Assembly (NCBI GenBank): GCA_017528345.1
Contig: JAFXOX010000004.1
Coordinates: 1 to 64,000, forward strand
Length of the DNA stretch: 64,000 nt
Direction of reading: 5' to 3'
Origin: Desulfovibrio sp.
GTDB lineage: Bacteria > Desulfobacterota > Desulfovibrionia > Desulfovibrionales > Desulfovibrionaceae
This document shows positions 35,316 through 44,033 of this stretch, in pieces. Position 1 is the first letter of the stretch; each line of letters opens with the position of its first letter. The position numbers were made by a program, and so were the translations under genes. Below the pieces are notes generated by a model. That model worked only from the letters and a program-made list of their open reading frames with translations, had not been told where the DNA came from and did not search any database.

Positions 35316-36323
35316 ATGAAAATCCTCATCACCGGTGCCGCCGGTTTTATCGGGTATCACCTGGCCCGGAGGCTTCTGGCTGACGGCTATATCATCACAG
35401 GAGTGGATAACTTCAACGATTATTACGATGTGCAGCTCAAAAGAGACAGGCTTGCGGATCTGCAAAAGAACGCCCAGTCCGACCATTTTTCTTTTTACGA
35501 GATGGAACTGGCTGACATCGACAACGTAGCCAATCTCTTCGCAGAAGAGAAATTCACCCATATTGTCCATCTGGCAGCACAGGCCGGTGTGCGCTACAGC
35601 CTCAAAAACCCCTATGCCTATATCAATTCAAATGTCCTCGCCTTCGAAAACATCCTCGAAGGTTGCCGGAACAATCCCGTCGAGCACCTCGTTTTTGCCT
35701 CGTCTTCGTCGGTCTACGGTCTCAATAGCAAACGGCCCTACAGCGTGCAGGACAATGTTGACCATCCGGTCAGCCTCTATGCCGCCACGAAAAAAAGCAA
35801 TGAGCTCATGGCACATGCCTACAGCCATCTCTTTGATATTCCGTCCACAGGCCTGCGTTTCTTTACTGTCTACGGTCCCTGGGGCAGGCCCGATATGGCT
35901 CTGCATCTTTTCACAACAGCCATTCTTACGGGCAAGCCCATCAAGGTCTTTAACAATGGCAAGATGCGCAGAGATTTCACCTATATTGATGACATCATCG
36001 AAGGCGTAGTGCGTATTCTCTTTCTCCCCCCCAAAAAAGATCCGTCAAGGCAGCTGACACCGGCCACAAGCTCAGCGCCCTGGCGAATTTTCAATATCGG
36101 CAACAATCACTGCGTGGAGCTCAACGACTTTATTGCCACCATTGAAAAGGTTTTATCCGTCAAGGCGAAAAAAGAGCTTATGCCCATGCAGTCAGGGGAT
36201 GTGGAAGCCACATGGGCCGACATTGACGATCTTGCAACAGTCACAGGCTTTTGTCCGTCTACGCCTCTGGAAGAAGGCATCAGGAACTTTGTCAGCTGGT
36301 ACCGAAACTACTACAAGCTCTGA
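35316..36323 (+). CDS. UDP-glucuronate 4-epimerase-like NAD-dependent sugar epimerase
   Basis: 335 residues of the extended short-chain dehydrogenase family. NAD motif ITGAAGFIGYHLARRL at 4-19, DNFNDYYDVQLKRDRL near 29 (typical of UDP-glucuronate epimerases), LAAQAGVRYSLKNPYAYINSN near 81, catalytic SSSSVYG near 120 with YAATKKSNELMAHAY near 145 (Tyr-x3-Lys), and RFFTVYGPWGRPDMA near 172. It would convert UDP-glucuronate to UDP-galacturonate. The ATG has AAGGAG upstream. It stands alone on the plus strand, flanked by minus-strand glycan genes, and has its own terminator. Confidence 0.9.
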   Translation: MKILITGAAGFIGYHLARRLLADGYIITGVDNFNDYYDVQLKRDRLADLQKNAQSDHFSFYEMELADIDNVANLFAEEKFTHIVHLAAQAGVRYSLKNPYAYINSNVLAFENILEGCRNNPVEHLVFASSSSVYGLNSKRPYSVQDNVDHPVSLYAATKKSNELMAHAYSHLFDIPSTGLRFFTVYGPWGRPDMALHLFTTAILTGKPIKVFNNGKMRRDFTYIDDIIEGVVRILFLPPKKDPSRQLTPATSSAPWRIFNIGNNHCVELNDFIATIEKVLSVKAKKELMPMQSGDVEATWADIDDLATVTGFCPSTPLEEGIRNFVSWYRNYYKL

Positions 36324-36350
36324 GCAAAAGCCCACATTCCACAAGAAGAC

Positions 36351-36391
36351 AAATCCCATCATGAACAAGGTTCTGTCTGATGGGATTTTTT
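36351..36391 (+). terminator. Terminator of the epimerase gene
   Basis: Perfect 11-bp stem AAATCCCATCA / TGATGGGATTT, loop of 16, followed by further T residues. Confidence 0.88.
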
Positions 36392-36433
36392 CAATCAAGA
36401 CTGGTACAGACTTTGCGAAACCTGTGTATAACT

Positions 36434-38074
36434 CTAGTTATCACGTTTCCACAAAGCCCACGCCTCGTTTTCCCAGACTTTCTCTCCCTGCAGTGGCATG
36501 GTTTTCTCTGGCTTTGCGCTCAGATACCATACAGCTCCTGACTGGGCCAAGGCTTTGCCAAGCCCCTCCTCTCCCTCCATGAGCAGGCGGGTGTACTTGA
36601 GCCAGATACGCGTTTGTCGCACATCCTTACTGTAAAAATGGGCATAGCCATCCTTGAAGCTATAGACGAGAGGGCGCAGCGCCATATAGCGCACAGCCAT
36701 CATACTGTCTTCAAGACAAAAGACGGAAGCCCCCTCAGGGACAAACTGCTTCACCGCCTCAACGGCCGCCCGTGCCTTTTGGGCTTTTTCCTGAACGGCC
36801 TGAGCCTTGGAGGTGAGTGGAAGATGCACACCTGTTTGTGCATGCAAGGCATACTCCGCGGCCATGTACTGCTTATCCTGGGAAATCAGAACAATGGCGA
36901 GGAATGCACCACAAACAAGCACTTTCGTCATCCATGCCGGCATCCGTTCAAGACAGAAGACAAGCGGCGCAAGCAAGCAGATCCAGGCAAGAGGAATGAG
37001 AAACTTCACCCCTCGCACCAGTTCGTGGCCCATGGGCACACGTCCGAGAGCCTGTGCATACTGGCTTTCAATGAGCGAGAAGGCAATGACAAGAACGAGC
37101 GCTACCAGAAAGAAAGGCAGCATGCGTGCCAGGGTAGCTGCACGTACATTGGGGAGAAAGCGTGTGACAAGGCTTGCGGCCAGACCTGCAAAAATGAGCC
37201 AGGCTACAGGGTTGCCTGGAGAGACAAGCGTCAGAAGGTTTTCTGAGATATGGCCGTAGTCCTCTTGCCAGCGCAGTGCAAAAAGATCGTAGAAAGCAGA
37301 AAGCTCCTCTGCTGTAAAGACCTGTCCAATGCCTAGGGATGGCCAGAGAAAGATGAGGACAGGCGTAAAAAAAGCCATCAGAGATAGAAGACAGAGCAAA
37401 ACGTGGCGAGGAAGAGAAAGCGATTTTGGGCAATGAAAGAAAAAGGCGAGAAAAAACATGGCCCCGCAGTTGAGGGCACTGACCCCATGTAGCCACATGC
37501 CAAGTCCCGCCAAAAGCATCGCCAGGGGCCGCAGCGCAGCCTGCTCAATGGCAAGGATGGCGAGCATCAGCATCCATGGGAAGACGGCGGCATGAAAGAC
37601 GCGAGGCAAAGGATCAGAATGGGTGATTCCCCAAAATGTGCCAAAGCCAACCCACACCGTGATACTGACTGCCGCAACCAGTAAAAGGGCAAAGTCACGC
37701 CGGCCAAAGAGCCAGCGACCAAAGATGTACCAACTCAGATAAAACACAACGACAATCACGCCGCCTGCCCGCAAAAGGCCAATGGCAAAAGCATCGTCGC
37801 TCGTCAGCAATTCTGCCAGCATACGCTCAAGATTCTTAATGCTATTGCCGGCTGTGCGGCTGTAAAGCATGGGATCTTCGGCAAAAAGATGGGGATGGGC
37901 GGCACCGGCCATGCCTTCAGCGTAGGTTGCCAGATCACTGTCAATAAGGGCGCCTTCAGCTGACATAAGCACAGAGCCACGTACCGCAAAAAACGCAAAA
38001 AGCAGCACAGCGGCAAGGACAGCAACATCAGCCAGGCTGATCAGGGATTTCTGGCGCGTATAGGGAGTCTGCAT
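36434..38074 (-). CDS. Polytopic membrane protein of the glycan island (possible GT-C enzyme)
   Basis: 546 residues, about 11 hydrophobic helices, with a soluble end (from about 410). The first outside loop has EGALIDSDLATYAEGMAGAAHPHLFAEDPML, with acidic residues where GT-C transferases place their catalytic base. I do not recognise the exact family. It lies 64 bases after the GT2 gene at 38139 in the same direction, so the two probably act together on a lipid-linked sugar. No good ribosome site precedes the ATG at 38074. Confidence 0.65.
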   Translation of the reverse strand: MQTPYTRQKSLISLADVAVLAAVLLFAFFAVRGSVLMSAEGALIDSDLATYAEGMAGAAHPHLFAEDPMLYSRTAGNSIKNLERMLAELLTSDDAFAIGLLRAGGVIVVVFYLSWYIFGRWLFGRRDFALLLVAAVSITVWVGFGTFWGITHSDPLPRVFHAAVFPWMLMLAILAIEQAALRPLAMLLAGLGMWLHGVSALNCGAMFFLAFFFHCPKSLSLPRHVLLCLLSLMAFFTPVLIFLWPSLGIGQVFTAEELSAFYDLFALRWQEDYGHISENLLTLVSPGNPVAWLIFAGLAASLVTRFLPNVRAATLARMLPFFLVALVLVIAFSLIESQYAQALGRVPMGHELVRGVKFLIPLAWICLLAPLVFCLERMPAWMTKVLVCGAFLAIVLISQDKQYMAAEYALHAQTGVHLPLTSKAQAVQEKAQKARAAVEAVKQFVPEGASVFCLEDSMMAVRYMALRPLVYSFKDGYAHFYSKDVRQTRIWLKYTRLLMEGEEGLGKALAQSGAVWYLSAKPEKTMPLQGEKVWENEAWALWKRDN

Positions 38075-38138
38075 AGAGAATACGCTCTCTCAACGTCTTT
38101 GGCACAATCGCAGGGATGTCACAGGTCCGCAAAGTTTG

Positions 38139-39152
38139 CTATTGCTCGTCCTTGGGGGGAGAGACAGCAGGCTTACCCGCATTCTGGGATGATGTTGGCG
38201 TAGAACAGTTGAGACAACGCTCCACGATATAGGAGGGACGTCGTTTCACTTCTTCAAAGATATTGCCCACGTATTCGCCAACAATACCAATAGCCAGGAT
38301 ACATGAGCCTCCGAGCATGGCAATCAAGCCCATCAGCGATGTCCAGCCCTGGACAATATCGCCGATACACCAGCAGTAGAAGGCGTACAGACAGATCAGA
38401 AAGCCCAGACAGGCCACAAGCGCTCCCCAGAAAGAGACGAGCCTGATGGGAAGCGCAGAAAAAGAGGTAATGGCCTGCCAGGCAAAACGCAACATTTTGG
38501 AAAACGGGTACTTAGTCTCACCAAAACGGCGCTCATCCCGCACATAGGGAACGGCAATATGCCTAAAGCCGACCCAGGCAAACATGCCGCGCAAGAAGCG
38601 ATGGGCTTCGGGCATGGCATTGACGATATCGACAACCTTGCGTGCAACAAGGCGGAAATCACCCGTATCCTTGGGCAAATCTTTATAGACACATTTCTGC
38701 ATCAGCCGGTAAAAGGCCCAGGCTGTAACTTTCTTAAAAGCCGTTTCCCCCTGCCGGCAGATGCGCTGGCCATAGACGACATCATAGCCTTCCTCGTAGC
38801 GGCGGATCATTTCAGGGATGGCACTTAAGGGATCCTGCAGATCGGCATCCATAATCACTACAGCTTCGCCTGCGGCATAAGCGAGACCCGCTGTAACAGC
38901 AGCCTGATGCCCAAAATTGCGGCTGAAGGACAAGACTTTGATCTGGGGCGAGCTTTGCGCCCATTCAGCGAGAAAAGCAAAAGAATTATCTTTTGAGCCA
39001 TCGTCGACCAGAACGATTTCATAGTTTATCTTGCCCAAAGTTGGCAGCCACGATTCAAGCTGCTGGCGCAAAAACGGCAAGGTTGCCTGTTCATTATAGA
39101 CGGGAATGACAAGGCTCAAAAAAGAAAGCGTTCGTGAGCCATTCTGAGACAT
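38139..39152 (-). CDS. Family 2 glycosyltransferase, GtrB-like
   Basis: 337 residues from the ATG at 39152 (GGGAG upstream). LSLVIPVYNEQATLPFLRQQL, LVDDGSKDNS near 47, VIMDADLQDPLSAIPEM near 97 (DXD-type), DTGDFRLVARKV near 160, RDERRFGETKYPFSKMLRFA near 205, and two membrane helices (about 240-295) with VGEYVGNIFEEVKRRPSYIV. This is the undecaprenyl-phosphate glucosyltransferase type found with GtrA. A second GtrA gene lies divergently at 39383, so they form a split GtrA/GtrB pair. The Ser/Pro-rich tail after 320 is not conserved. Confidence 0.93.
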   Translation of the reverse strand: MSQNGSRTLSFLSLVIPVYNEQATLPFLRQQLESWLPTLGKINYEIVLVDDGSKDNSFAFLAEWAQSSPQIKVLSFSRNFGHQAAVTAGLAYAAGEAVVIMDADLQDPLSAIPEMIRRYEEGYDVVYGQRICRQGETAFKKVTAWAFYRLMQKCVYKDLPKDTGDFRLVARKVVDIVNAMPEAHRFLRGMFAWVGFRHIAVPYVRDERRFGETKYPFSKMLRFAWQAITSFSALPIRLVSFWGALVACLGFLICLYAFYCWCIGDIVQGWTSLMGLIAMLGGSCILAIGIVGEYVGNIFEEVKRRPSYIVERCLNCSTPTSSQNAGKPAVSPPKDEQ

Positions 39153-39382
39153 GGTTTTCTCCCGATGCGTTTTCGCAAAACAAACGCTGCTTCTCCCCAA
39201 GAACACGTTTTGCGCGGACTGTACAACGCTCTATGCCGTTCGTCAAACAAGCTCTCGCACGTGCAAAGGCCTTGGCAGCTTCTTCTGCACCTCAGGCCCT
39301 TTGCATTCACAGACATTTTCAGTAAGCTAGGCCTCTCAAAGCCAGATACCTCTAGCAGAGAAGAGCCTTAAGGAGCGCCCGC

Positions 39383-39796
39383 GTGCTTGTAAGCACTCTC
39401 TACCACAAACACCGTGAACTCATTGATTATGGCATATTCGGTGTTTTGACCACGCTGGTCAATTACGTGATCTATGCCTTCTGCCTGATGATTCTCGGCA
39501 TCAATTATTTAACGGCCAATTTCTGGGCTTTTATGCTGGCTGTTGCGTTTGCCTTTGTCACCAACAAGCTCTACGTTTTCCACTCGCGGAGCTGGAAGTT
39601 TTCTACAGCACTACGTGAGTGCCTGGAATTTTTTTCAGCGAGAATTGTCTCTCTGCTTGTGGAGTCCGCACTTCTCTGGTTCTTTGTGGAGAAGCTGGCG
39701 TGTGACGAGCTTCTCATCAAAATTTTCACCAATGTCGTCGTCATTATCTTAAATTATGCTTTCAGCAAGCTTTTCATCTTCAAAAAGCAGCATTGA
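39383..39796 (+). CDS. GtrA-family flippase-like membrane protein 2
   Basis: 137 residues, four membrane helices. RELIDYGIFGVLTTLVNYVIYAF at 11-33 and AFVTNKLYVFHSRSW near 57 are GtrA family marks; the C-terminal NYAFSKLFIFKK is also typical. The start is GTG at 39383 with AAGGAG upstream; no ATG is near. It is divergent from the GtrB-like gene at 38139 and is followed by the EF-hand gene after 48 bases. Confidence 0.9.
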   Translation: MLVSTLYHKHRELIDYGIFGVLTTLVNYVIYAFCLMILGINYLTANFWAFMLAVAFAFVTNKLYVFHSRSWKFSTALRECLEFFSARIVSLLVESALLWFFVEKLACDELLIKIFTNVVVIILNYAFSKLFIFKKQH

Positions 39797-39843
39797 AACC
39801 GCGACTGCTTAGACCCTTTAGCGTTTGAGGGAGAGCGTACCCT

Positions 39844-42192
39844 ATGTCCGAGACCAAAGACTTTATCTGGCATTGCCAACGCATGGGCGGAACCGATCAG
39901 GTCATGCTCAGCACCATGCAGGAACTGCGTCACCTGCGCGACCTTGATCCCAAACTCTGGGGAGCGTTGAGCTGCCCGGCCAAAGGCCTGGAATTTGACC
40001 ACAAGACGCTGGCACTTCTGGATACCGATGGCGATGGCCGTATCCGTATGCCAGAGATACTCGATGCCTGCGAATGGCTGTGCCAGCGTGTCAACGACAC
40101 AGCTGACATCCCCAATGAGCCCACAAGTCTGCCCCTTTCAGCCATCAATGAAGAGTGCGACCATGGCCTGCGACTTAAAACCACTGCGCAGACCATTTTA
40201 TCAACGCTTGGGCTTAACGAGGAACGTATCACCCCCGATCAGGTCAATGAAGCTGCAGAAAGCGCTGCAGAGCAGTCCTTCAACGGTGACGGCATTTTAC
40301 CGCCTCTGGAAGAGATGGATGACGATGTCCGAGACTTTGTGACAGCGGGCCTGGCTATTGTCGGCGGCGTCAAAGATGCGGGTGGAAGTGCCGGCCTTAA
40401 CAGCGAACTTGCCGAAAATCTCGTGCACGAGCTTACGGTCTGGCAAGACTGGCGCAAAGAGCTTGCAGCAAGCGACCACCCTGTGGAGGATACCGAAGGC
40501 GCCTGGGCGCTTATGCAGGAGCTCAAGCCGCGCGTGGACGACTTCTTTCTGCGCTGCGAACTGGCAGCTTTTGCCCCGCAGGCCAGTGCACCGCTCAATG
40601 CGGAGCTTCGCCTGCAGGAAGCGGCGGATAAAGCCGACATTGCCCTCGAAGATCTGACAAGCATGCCCCTGGCACGCATTGAAGCCGATCGTCGCCTTCC
40701 CCTCAAAAACGGTCTCAATCCCGTCTGGATTGCCCGCGTGCAGGAATTTGCGGCCAAGGTTAAACCCCTTCTGGGTGATGAAAATTCCCTCTCCAAAAGT
40801 GAATGGATGAAAATTCAGGAAGCTCTGGCTCCCTATGGCGAAGCCCTTGCTGCACGCCCGGCTGTTACCGTCTATGAGGCGGGAAACTTTGCGACACCGC
40901 TCGATCCTGCCAAAGCGCTTGACGATCTAGGAGACGAGGGTGTGGCCCGTCTCCTCAACCCCAGTGTTCTTCAGCGTTTTCTGGATCTCTGCGCCAAAGA
41001 TCTCGCCAATGCTGCAGCAAGTGAAGATATTGCCGAGCTTGAAAAACTCGTGCTCTTTTACTGCAATATGCACCGTCTGCTGATGAATTTTGTCTCGTTC
41101 TACGATTTTTACAATCTCAGACCCAATGTCACCTTCCGCGCAGGCACTCTCTATATCGATGGCCGCTCCTGCCACCTCTGCGTCCCTGTCGATGATATCG
41201 GCAAGCATTCAACCATGGCGGCCATGAGCCAGCTCTGCTTGCTCTATTGTGAATGCTCGCGCCACGCCTCTGACGGCACAGTCACCGGCACTCGCACCAT
41301 CATGGCCGTTTTGACCGCTGGCACCGACGATGTCCTCGTTGAGGGGCGCAACGGTGTTTTTGTGGACAATACCGGCAAAGACTGGGATGCCAAACTTGTC
41401 AAAATCGTCCACAATCCCATCAGCTTCAAGCAGGCCATCTGGTCGCCCTATAAACGTATCAGCAAAATGGTCGGTGAAGCCGTTGCCAAATTCGCCGCCA
41501 ATAAAAGCGCGGAAAGCATGGCTGCTGCCGAAAAGGGCGTTACCAGTATAGCCAGTGGCAAAGCGCCGGCTGCACCATTTGATATCAGTAAGGGTGTCGG
41601 TATCTTCGCAGCTGTCGGCATTGCCTTGGGTGCCATTGGTACCGCCATTGGCAGCATAGCCCAGGCGCTTTTCTCTCTTGCCTGGTGGCAATTCCCACTG
41701 CTCATTGCGGGCATTTTCCTCATCATCTCCGGTCCCTCGGTCTTCATGGCCTGGCTGAAATTCCGCAGGCGTACCTTTGGGCCTGTGCTTGAAGCCTCAG
41801 GCTGGGCGGTCAACTCTCTCTTGCCTGTCAATATCAAACTGGGCAGCGCGCTGACCTCCGTGGCCAAACAGCCGGAGAATATTGAGCGTCAATCACTGCT
41901 TGATCCCTTCCGTGACGAAAGTAAGCCCCATACGGGAATGTGGATCTCTCTCTTCATTCTTGTCTGCGCCATTATATTTGGCGGCTGGCTCTACGGTTCT
42001 GGCAAACTCGATGGCGTCATCGCCAAGATCAAGCAGTCGGTGGCAACCGAACAGGTCCAACCCGATGCCAAGGCAAAGACAGATGCCCCCAAGCAGGATA
42101 AGGCCAAGGCTGATGATAAGGCCAAGGCTGATGACAAGGCCAAGGCTGATGACAAGGCCAAGGCCGATGACAAGCCTGCAGACAAAAAATAG
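39844..42192 (+). CDS. EF-hand membrane protein of unknown function
   Basis: 782 residues. A canonical EF-hand loop DTDGDGRIRMPE lies at about residue 58-69; a second, poorer loop (SFNGDGILPPLEEMDD) is near 142. The middle (150-560) is a large soluble region without a family I can name. Two to three membrane helices follow (about 585-640 and 700-720). The C-terminal 50 residues hold four exact KAKADD repeats plus flanking variants. No signal peptide, so the bulk is probably cytoplasmic with a C-terminal membrane anchor. Related proteins occur in other sulfate reducers as EF-hand proteins, as far as I recall. Function unknown. Confidence 0.85.
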   Translation: MSETKDFIWHCQRMGGTDQVMLSTMQELRHLRDLDPKLWGALSCPAKGLEFDHKTLALLDTDGDGRIRMPEILDACEWLCQRVNDTADIPNEPTSLPLSAINEECDHGLRLKTTAQTILSTLGLNEERITPDQVNEAAESAAEQSFNGDGILPPLEEMDDDVRDFVTAGLAIVGGVKDAGGSAGLNSELAENLVHELTVWQDWRKELAASDHPVEDTEGAWALMQELKPRVDDFFLRCELAAFAPQASAPLNAELRLQEAADKADIALEDLTSMPLARIEADRRLPLKNGLNPVWIARVQEFAAKVKPLLGDENSLSKSEWMKIQEALAPYGEALAARPAVTVYEAGNFATPLDPAKALDDLGDEGVARLLNPSVLQRFLDLCAKDLANAAASEDIAELEKLVLFYCNMHRLLMNFVSFYDFYNLRPNVTFRAGTLYIDGRSCHLCVPVDDIGKHSTMAAMSQLCLLYCECSRHASDGTVTGTRTIMAVLTAGTDDVLVEGRNGVFVDNTGKDWDAKLVKIVHNPISFKQAIWSPYKRISKMVGEAVAKFAANKSAESMAAAEKGVTSIASGKAPAAPFDISKGVGIFAAVGIALGAIGTAIGSIAQALFSLAWWQFPLLIAGIFLIISGPSVFMAWLKFRRRTFGPVLEASGWAVNSLLPVNIKLGSALTSVAKQPENIERQSLLDPFRDESKPHTGMWISLFILVCAIIFGGWLYGSGKLDGVIAKIKQSVATEQVQPDAKAKTDAPKQDKAKADDKAKADDKAKADDKAKADDKPADKK
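42100..42171 (+). repeat. Four 18-base tandem repeats at the end of the EF-hand gene
   Basis: Units AAGGCCAAGGCTGATGAC at 42100, 42118, 42136 and 42154 differ by one base each at most. They encode KAKADD four times. The near-identity of units makes unit number likely to vary between strains. Confidence 0.95.
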
Positions 42193-42309
42193 CGGAATAC
42201 TGGCCTACGAACGCCGAATAGTTGAAGAAACCATGTTCAAAACGGTCGAAAAGAACTCACACTGGGACGGGAAGACCTTTTCCTGAGGTTTTTCTTGACG
42301 TTAAGGCAA

Positions 42310-42355
42310 ATAAGAGCGGGATGTCTATGTCTTCAGATAGACATCCCGCTCTTAT
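42310..42355. terminator. 19-bp perfect inverted repeat after the EF-hand gene (likely terminator)
   Basis: Arms 42310-42328 and 42337-42355 pair without mismatch, loop GTCTTCAG. TTTTT follows only 9 bases later, so the T-run is not directly at the stem. It is the only terminator-like structure after the gene at 42192 and stands just in front of the parA remnant. Confidence 0.6.
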
Positions 42356-42389
42356 CATAATAGTTTTTAACATAGTTAGGAGATTCCGC

Positions 42390-42707
42390 ATGTACAAAAC
42401 CATATGTTTTTAACCATAAAGGCGGCGTCAGCAAAACAACTTTAGCATTTAATGTTTGTTTGATTTTATCTGAGTATAAGAAAAAATTTTGCTTATTGAT
42501 CTAGGTTATCAATGCAACCTCACTAGTTTAATTCTTGGATACACATCTATTTCTGATGAAAAAATTTAAGCATTTTATGCAAATAGAAACAATTTAACTT
42601 TGTAGCCCATAGCTTCTCTCGTAAAAAACGGAGCATATATAGGGGACTTTTCCACAAAAGAGTTTGGAAATTCACCGATTCTTTCAAAAAGACGTTTGAA
42701 GACCTAG
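42390..42707 (+). pseudogene. Decayed ParA-family ATPase fragment
   Basis: Starts with AGGAG and ATG at 42390: MYKTICF, then a one-base shift leads into NHKGGVSKTTLAFNVCLIL (42412 on), which carries the deviant Walker A KGGxxKTT of ParA/MinD proteins. A second shift near 42488 restores the first frame: LLIDLGYQCNLTSLILGY, the A' motif region of ParA. Stops then follow at 42567 and 42603. Only about a quarter of a normal ParA is left, and the sequence is AT-rich. It is a fossil of a partition gene, perhaps from a plasmid or integrated element. Confidence 0.8.
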
Positions 42708-42769
42708 GTCAAAGGATCATAAAACTCACAAGTTAGCAAACAATCGATATATCCTCTGCACATTGGCAC

Positions 42770-43222
42770 CTACTCTAAAGGTTCATGTTCAGAAGAAACA
42801 GCTGATTTTTGCTGAAGATGCCGATACACATGCTTCAGTCGCGTTATCACCATACGTACAGCATCCAAAGATTCCACATCGTTGCCTGTCTGCTCATCTG
42901 TCAGGCGTTTGACACAGTGTCCGTACAGCAAATGGAGGTTCTCCGAAAGCTCGCCAGTTTTCTCAAGACCGTTTTGCAATGTCTTAAGGATATCGAGACA
43001 TTGCCTGCGCAGCGCAGGCACTTCATCATGACGCTGATCAAGCAGACAGGCTCGCATCTTGTAGAGAACGTCAACGAGCACGGTGTAGAGGGCAATCACA
43101 TTACTTAGCTGATCAAGATCAGCATTATTTTCAGCTGAGAGGACATCTGCCACACACGAGTTCTCTTCCTGCCCCCTGCTCTGAGCTGCGTCTGTCTTAG
43201 CATGAAATTGAATTCTGGCCAT
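42770..43222 (-). CDS. fliS: FliS-like flagellar export chaperone
   Basis: 150 residues from the ATG at 43222, which has GGAG five bases upstream and lies just after a terminator hairpin. The helical body (ALYTVLVDVLYKMRACLLDQ ... LRRQCLDILKTLQNGLEKTGELSENLHLLYGHCVKRL) follows the FliS pattern: a flagellin-binding four-helix bundle. A longer frame reaches back to an ATGA overlap with fliW at 43318, but those 32 codons are made of the hairpin. FliS binds flagellin before export and, with CsrA and FliW, sets flagellin levels. The identification rests on pattern and context; similarity is modest. Confidence 0.72.
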   Translation of the reverse strand: MARIQFHAKTDAAQSRGQEENSCVADVLSAENNADLDQLSNVIALYTVLVDVLYKMRACLLDQRHDEVPALRRQCLDILKTLQNGLEKTGELSENLHLLYGHCVKRLTDEQTGNDVESLDAVRMVITRLKHVYRHLQQKSAVSSEHEPLE

Positions 43223-43246
43223 GCCATCTCCAAAAGGCAATATTGC

Positions 43247-43285
43247 CAAAAAAAGGCTTTTCGGGGTCGAAACTCCAAAAAGCCT
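43247..43285 (-). terminator. Terminator or attenuator between fliW and fliS
   Basis: On the minus strand an 8-9 bp stem AGGCTTTTT / AAAAGCCT (with an inner GGAGT/ACCCC part) is followed by seven T residues, 32 bases past the fliW stop and before the fliS ribosome site. Confidence 0.75.
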
Positions 43286-43317
43286 CAAAAGTGCATATTT
43301 CCTGTCAGACTCTGCCA

Positions 43318-43818
43318 TCAGGAAGGCTGCTGCGATGTATCAGCCTCTTCAGGCTCCTCCTGAGACGTTTGGGATGCAGTATAGAGATTCACGCGGGCAG
43401 GACCGCTTATGTCATTTTGAGGGACCTGCAGACCTATGCAGGTAAGATGATTGATAATAATGGGGCCTGTAAGACTGAGCGTTGCTTTTTCCGGTGCCCC
43501 CTGAGGAATGGAGACTGTCACGAGAATGGCCGCTTCATCCAATTTTGCCAGGCCGAGCGTACTCATTTCGGCCTCTGTGACATGCGGTTGATAGTCTTCG
43601 AGAAAACATTTGGGCTCGGTCACAAGTAATCCCAACTGCGGCGTCGTTACACTCTGCAGGACAAGCAGGGGGGCATCGGCTCTGATCTGTAAAAGGACAA
43701 AGCGCTGTTCCGTCTCAAAGCCCACAAGGCCCTTGGGGAAGTAGATGATGCGGCTCGAATCGATACTGCGCCTGCCCAGGCGTGTGTCGATTTCAATTAT
43801 TTTGTTTTCTTGTTCCAT
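43318..43818 (-). CDS. fliW: Flagellar assembly factor FliW
   Basis: 166 residues. FliW binds CsrA and releases flagellin mRNA once flagellin is exported. Family marks: [35 protein letters not shown] at about 10-44, [20 protein letters not shown] near 50-70, [10 protein letters not shown] near 97 and [16 protein letters not shown] near 117-132. The last 20 residues are an acidic, Ser/Gln-rich tail. Its start lies 22 bases inside csrA, so the two antagonists are translationally coupled, a usual arrangement. Confidence 0.95.
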   Translation of the reverse strand: MEQENKIIEIDTRLGRRSIDSSRIIYFPKGLVGFETEQRFVLLQIRADAPLLVLQSVTTPQLGLLVTEPKCFLEDYQPHVTEAEMSTLGLAKLDEAAILVTVSIPQGAPEKATLSLTGPIIINHLTCIGLQVPQNDISGPARVNLYTASQTSQEEPEEADTSQQPS

Positions 43819-44033
43819 AAGTTCGCAGCCACCATGAGATCTTCATTGCTTGCAGCCATAGCCTGCTGATTCTCCTCAATCACACGTTTGTACACTTCTT
43901 CACGATAGACCGTCATCTCATGCGGGACCACCAGACCCAATTTGATCTGTTTGCCCTGCATGCCAAGCACGGTGATGCGGATATCGTCTCCCAGGTACAA
44001 ACTCTCCCCGGGTCGTCGCGTCAATATAAGCAT
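43797..44033 (-). CDS. csrA: Carbon storage/translation regulator CsrA
   Basis: 78 residues starting [18 protein letters not shown] at 44033; the longer frame to 44135 is not part of it. The RNA-binding beta core ([29 protein letters not shown]) is complete, with Arg4-Arg6-side and the [11 protein letters not shown] strand that grips GGA motifs. The C-terminal extension after about 58 is the allosteric helix that FliW binds in long CsrA forms. CsrA represses flagellin translation in species with FliW. Gene order flgL-csrA-fliW-fliS is typical. Confidence 0.96.
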   Translation of the reverse strand: MLILTRRPGESLYLGDDIRITVLGMQGKQIKLGLVVPHEMTVYREEVYKRVIEENQQAMAASNEDLMVAANLWNKKTK

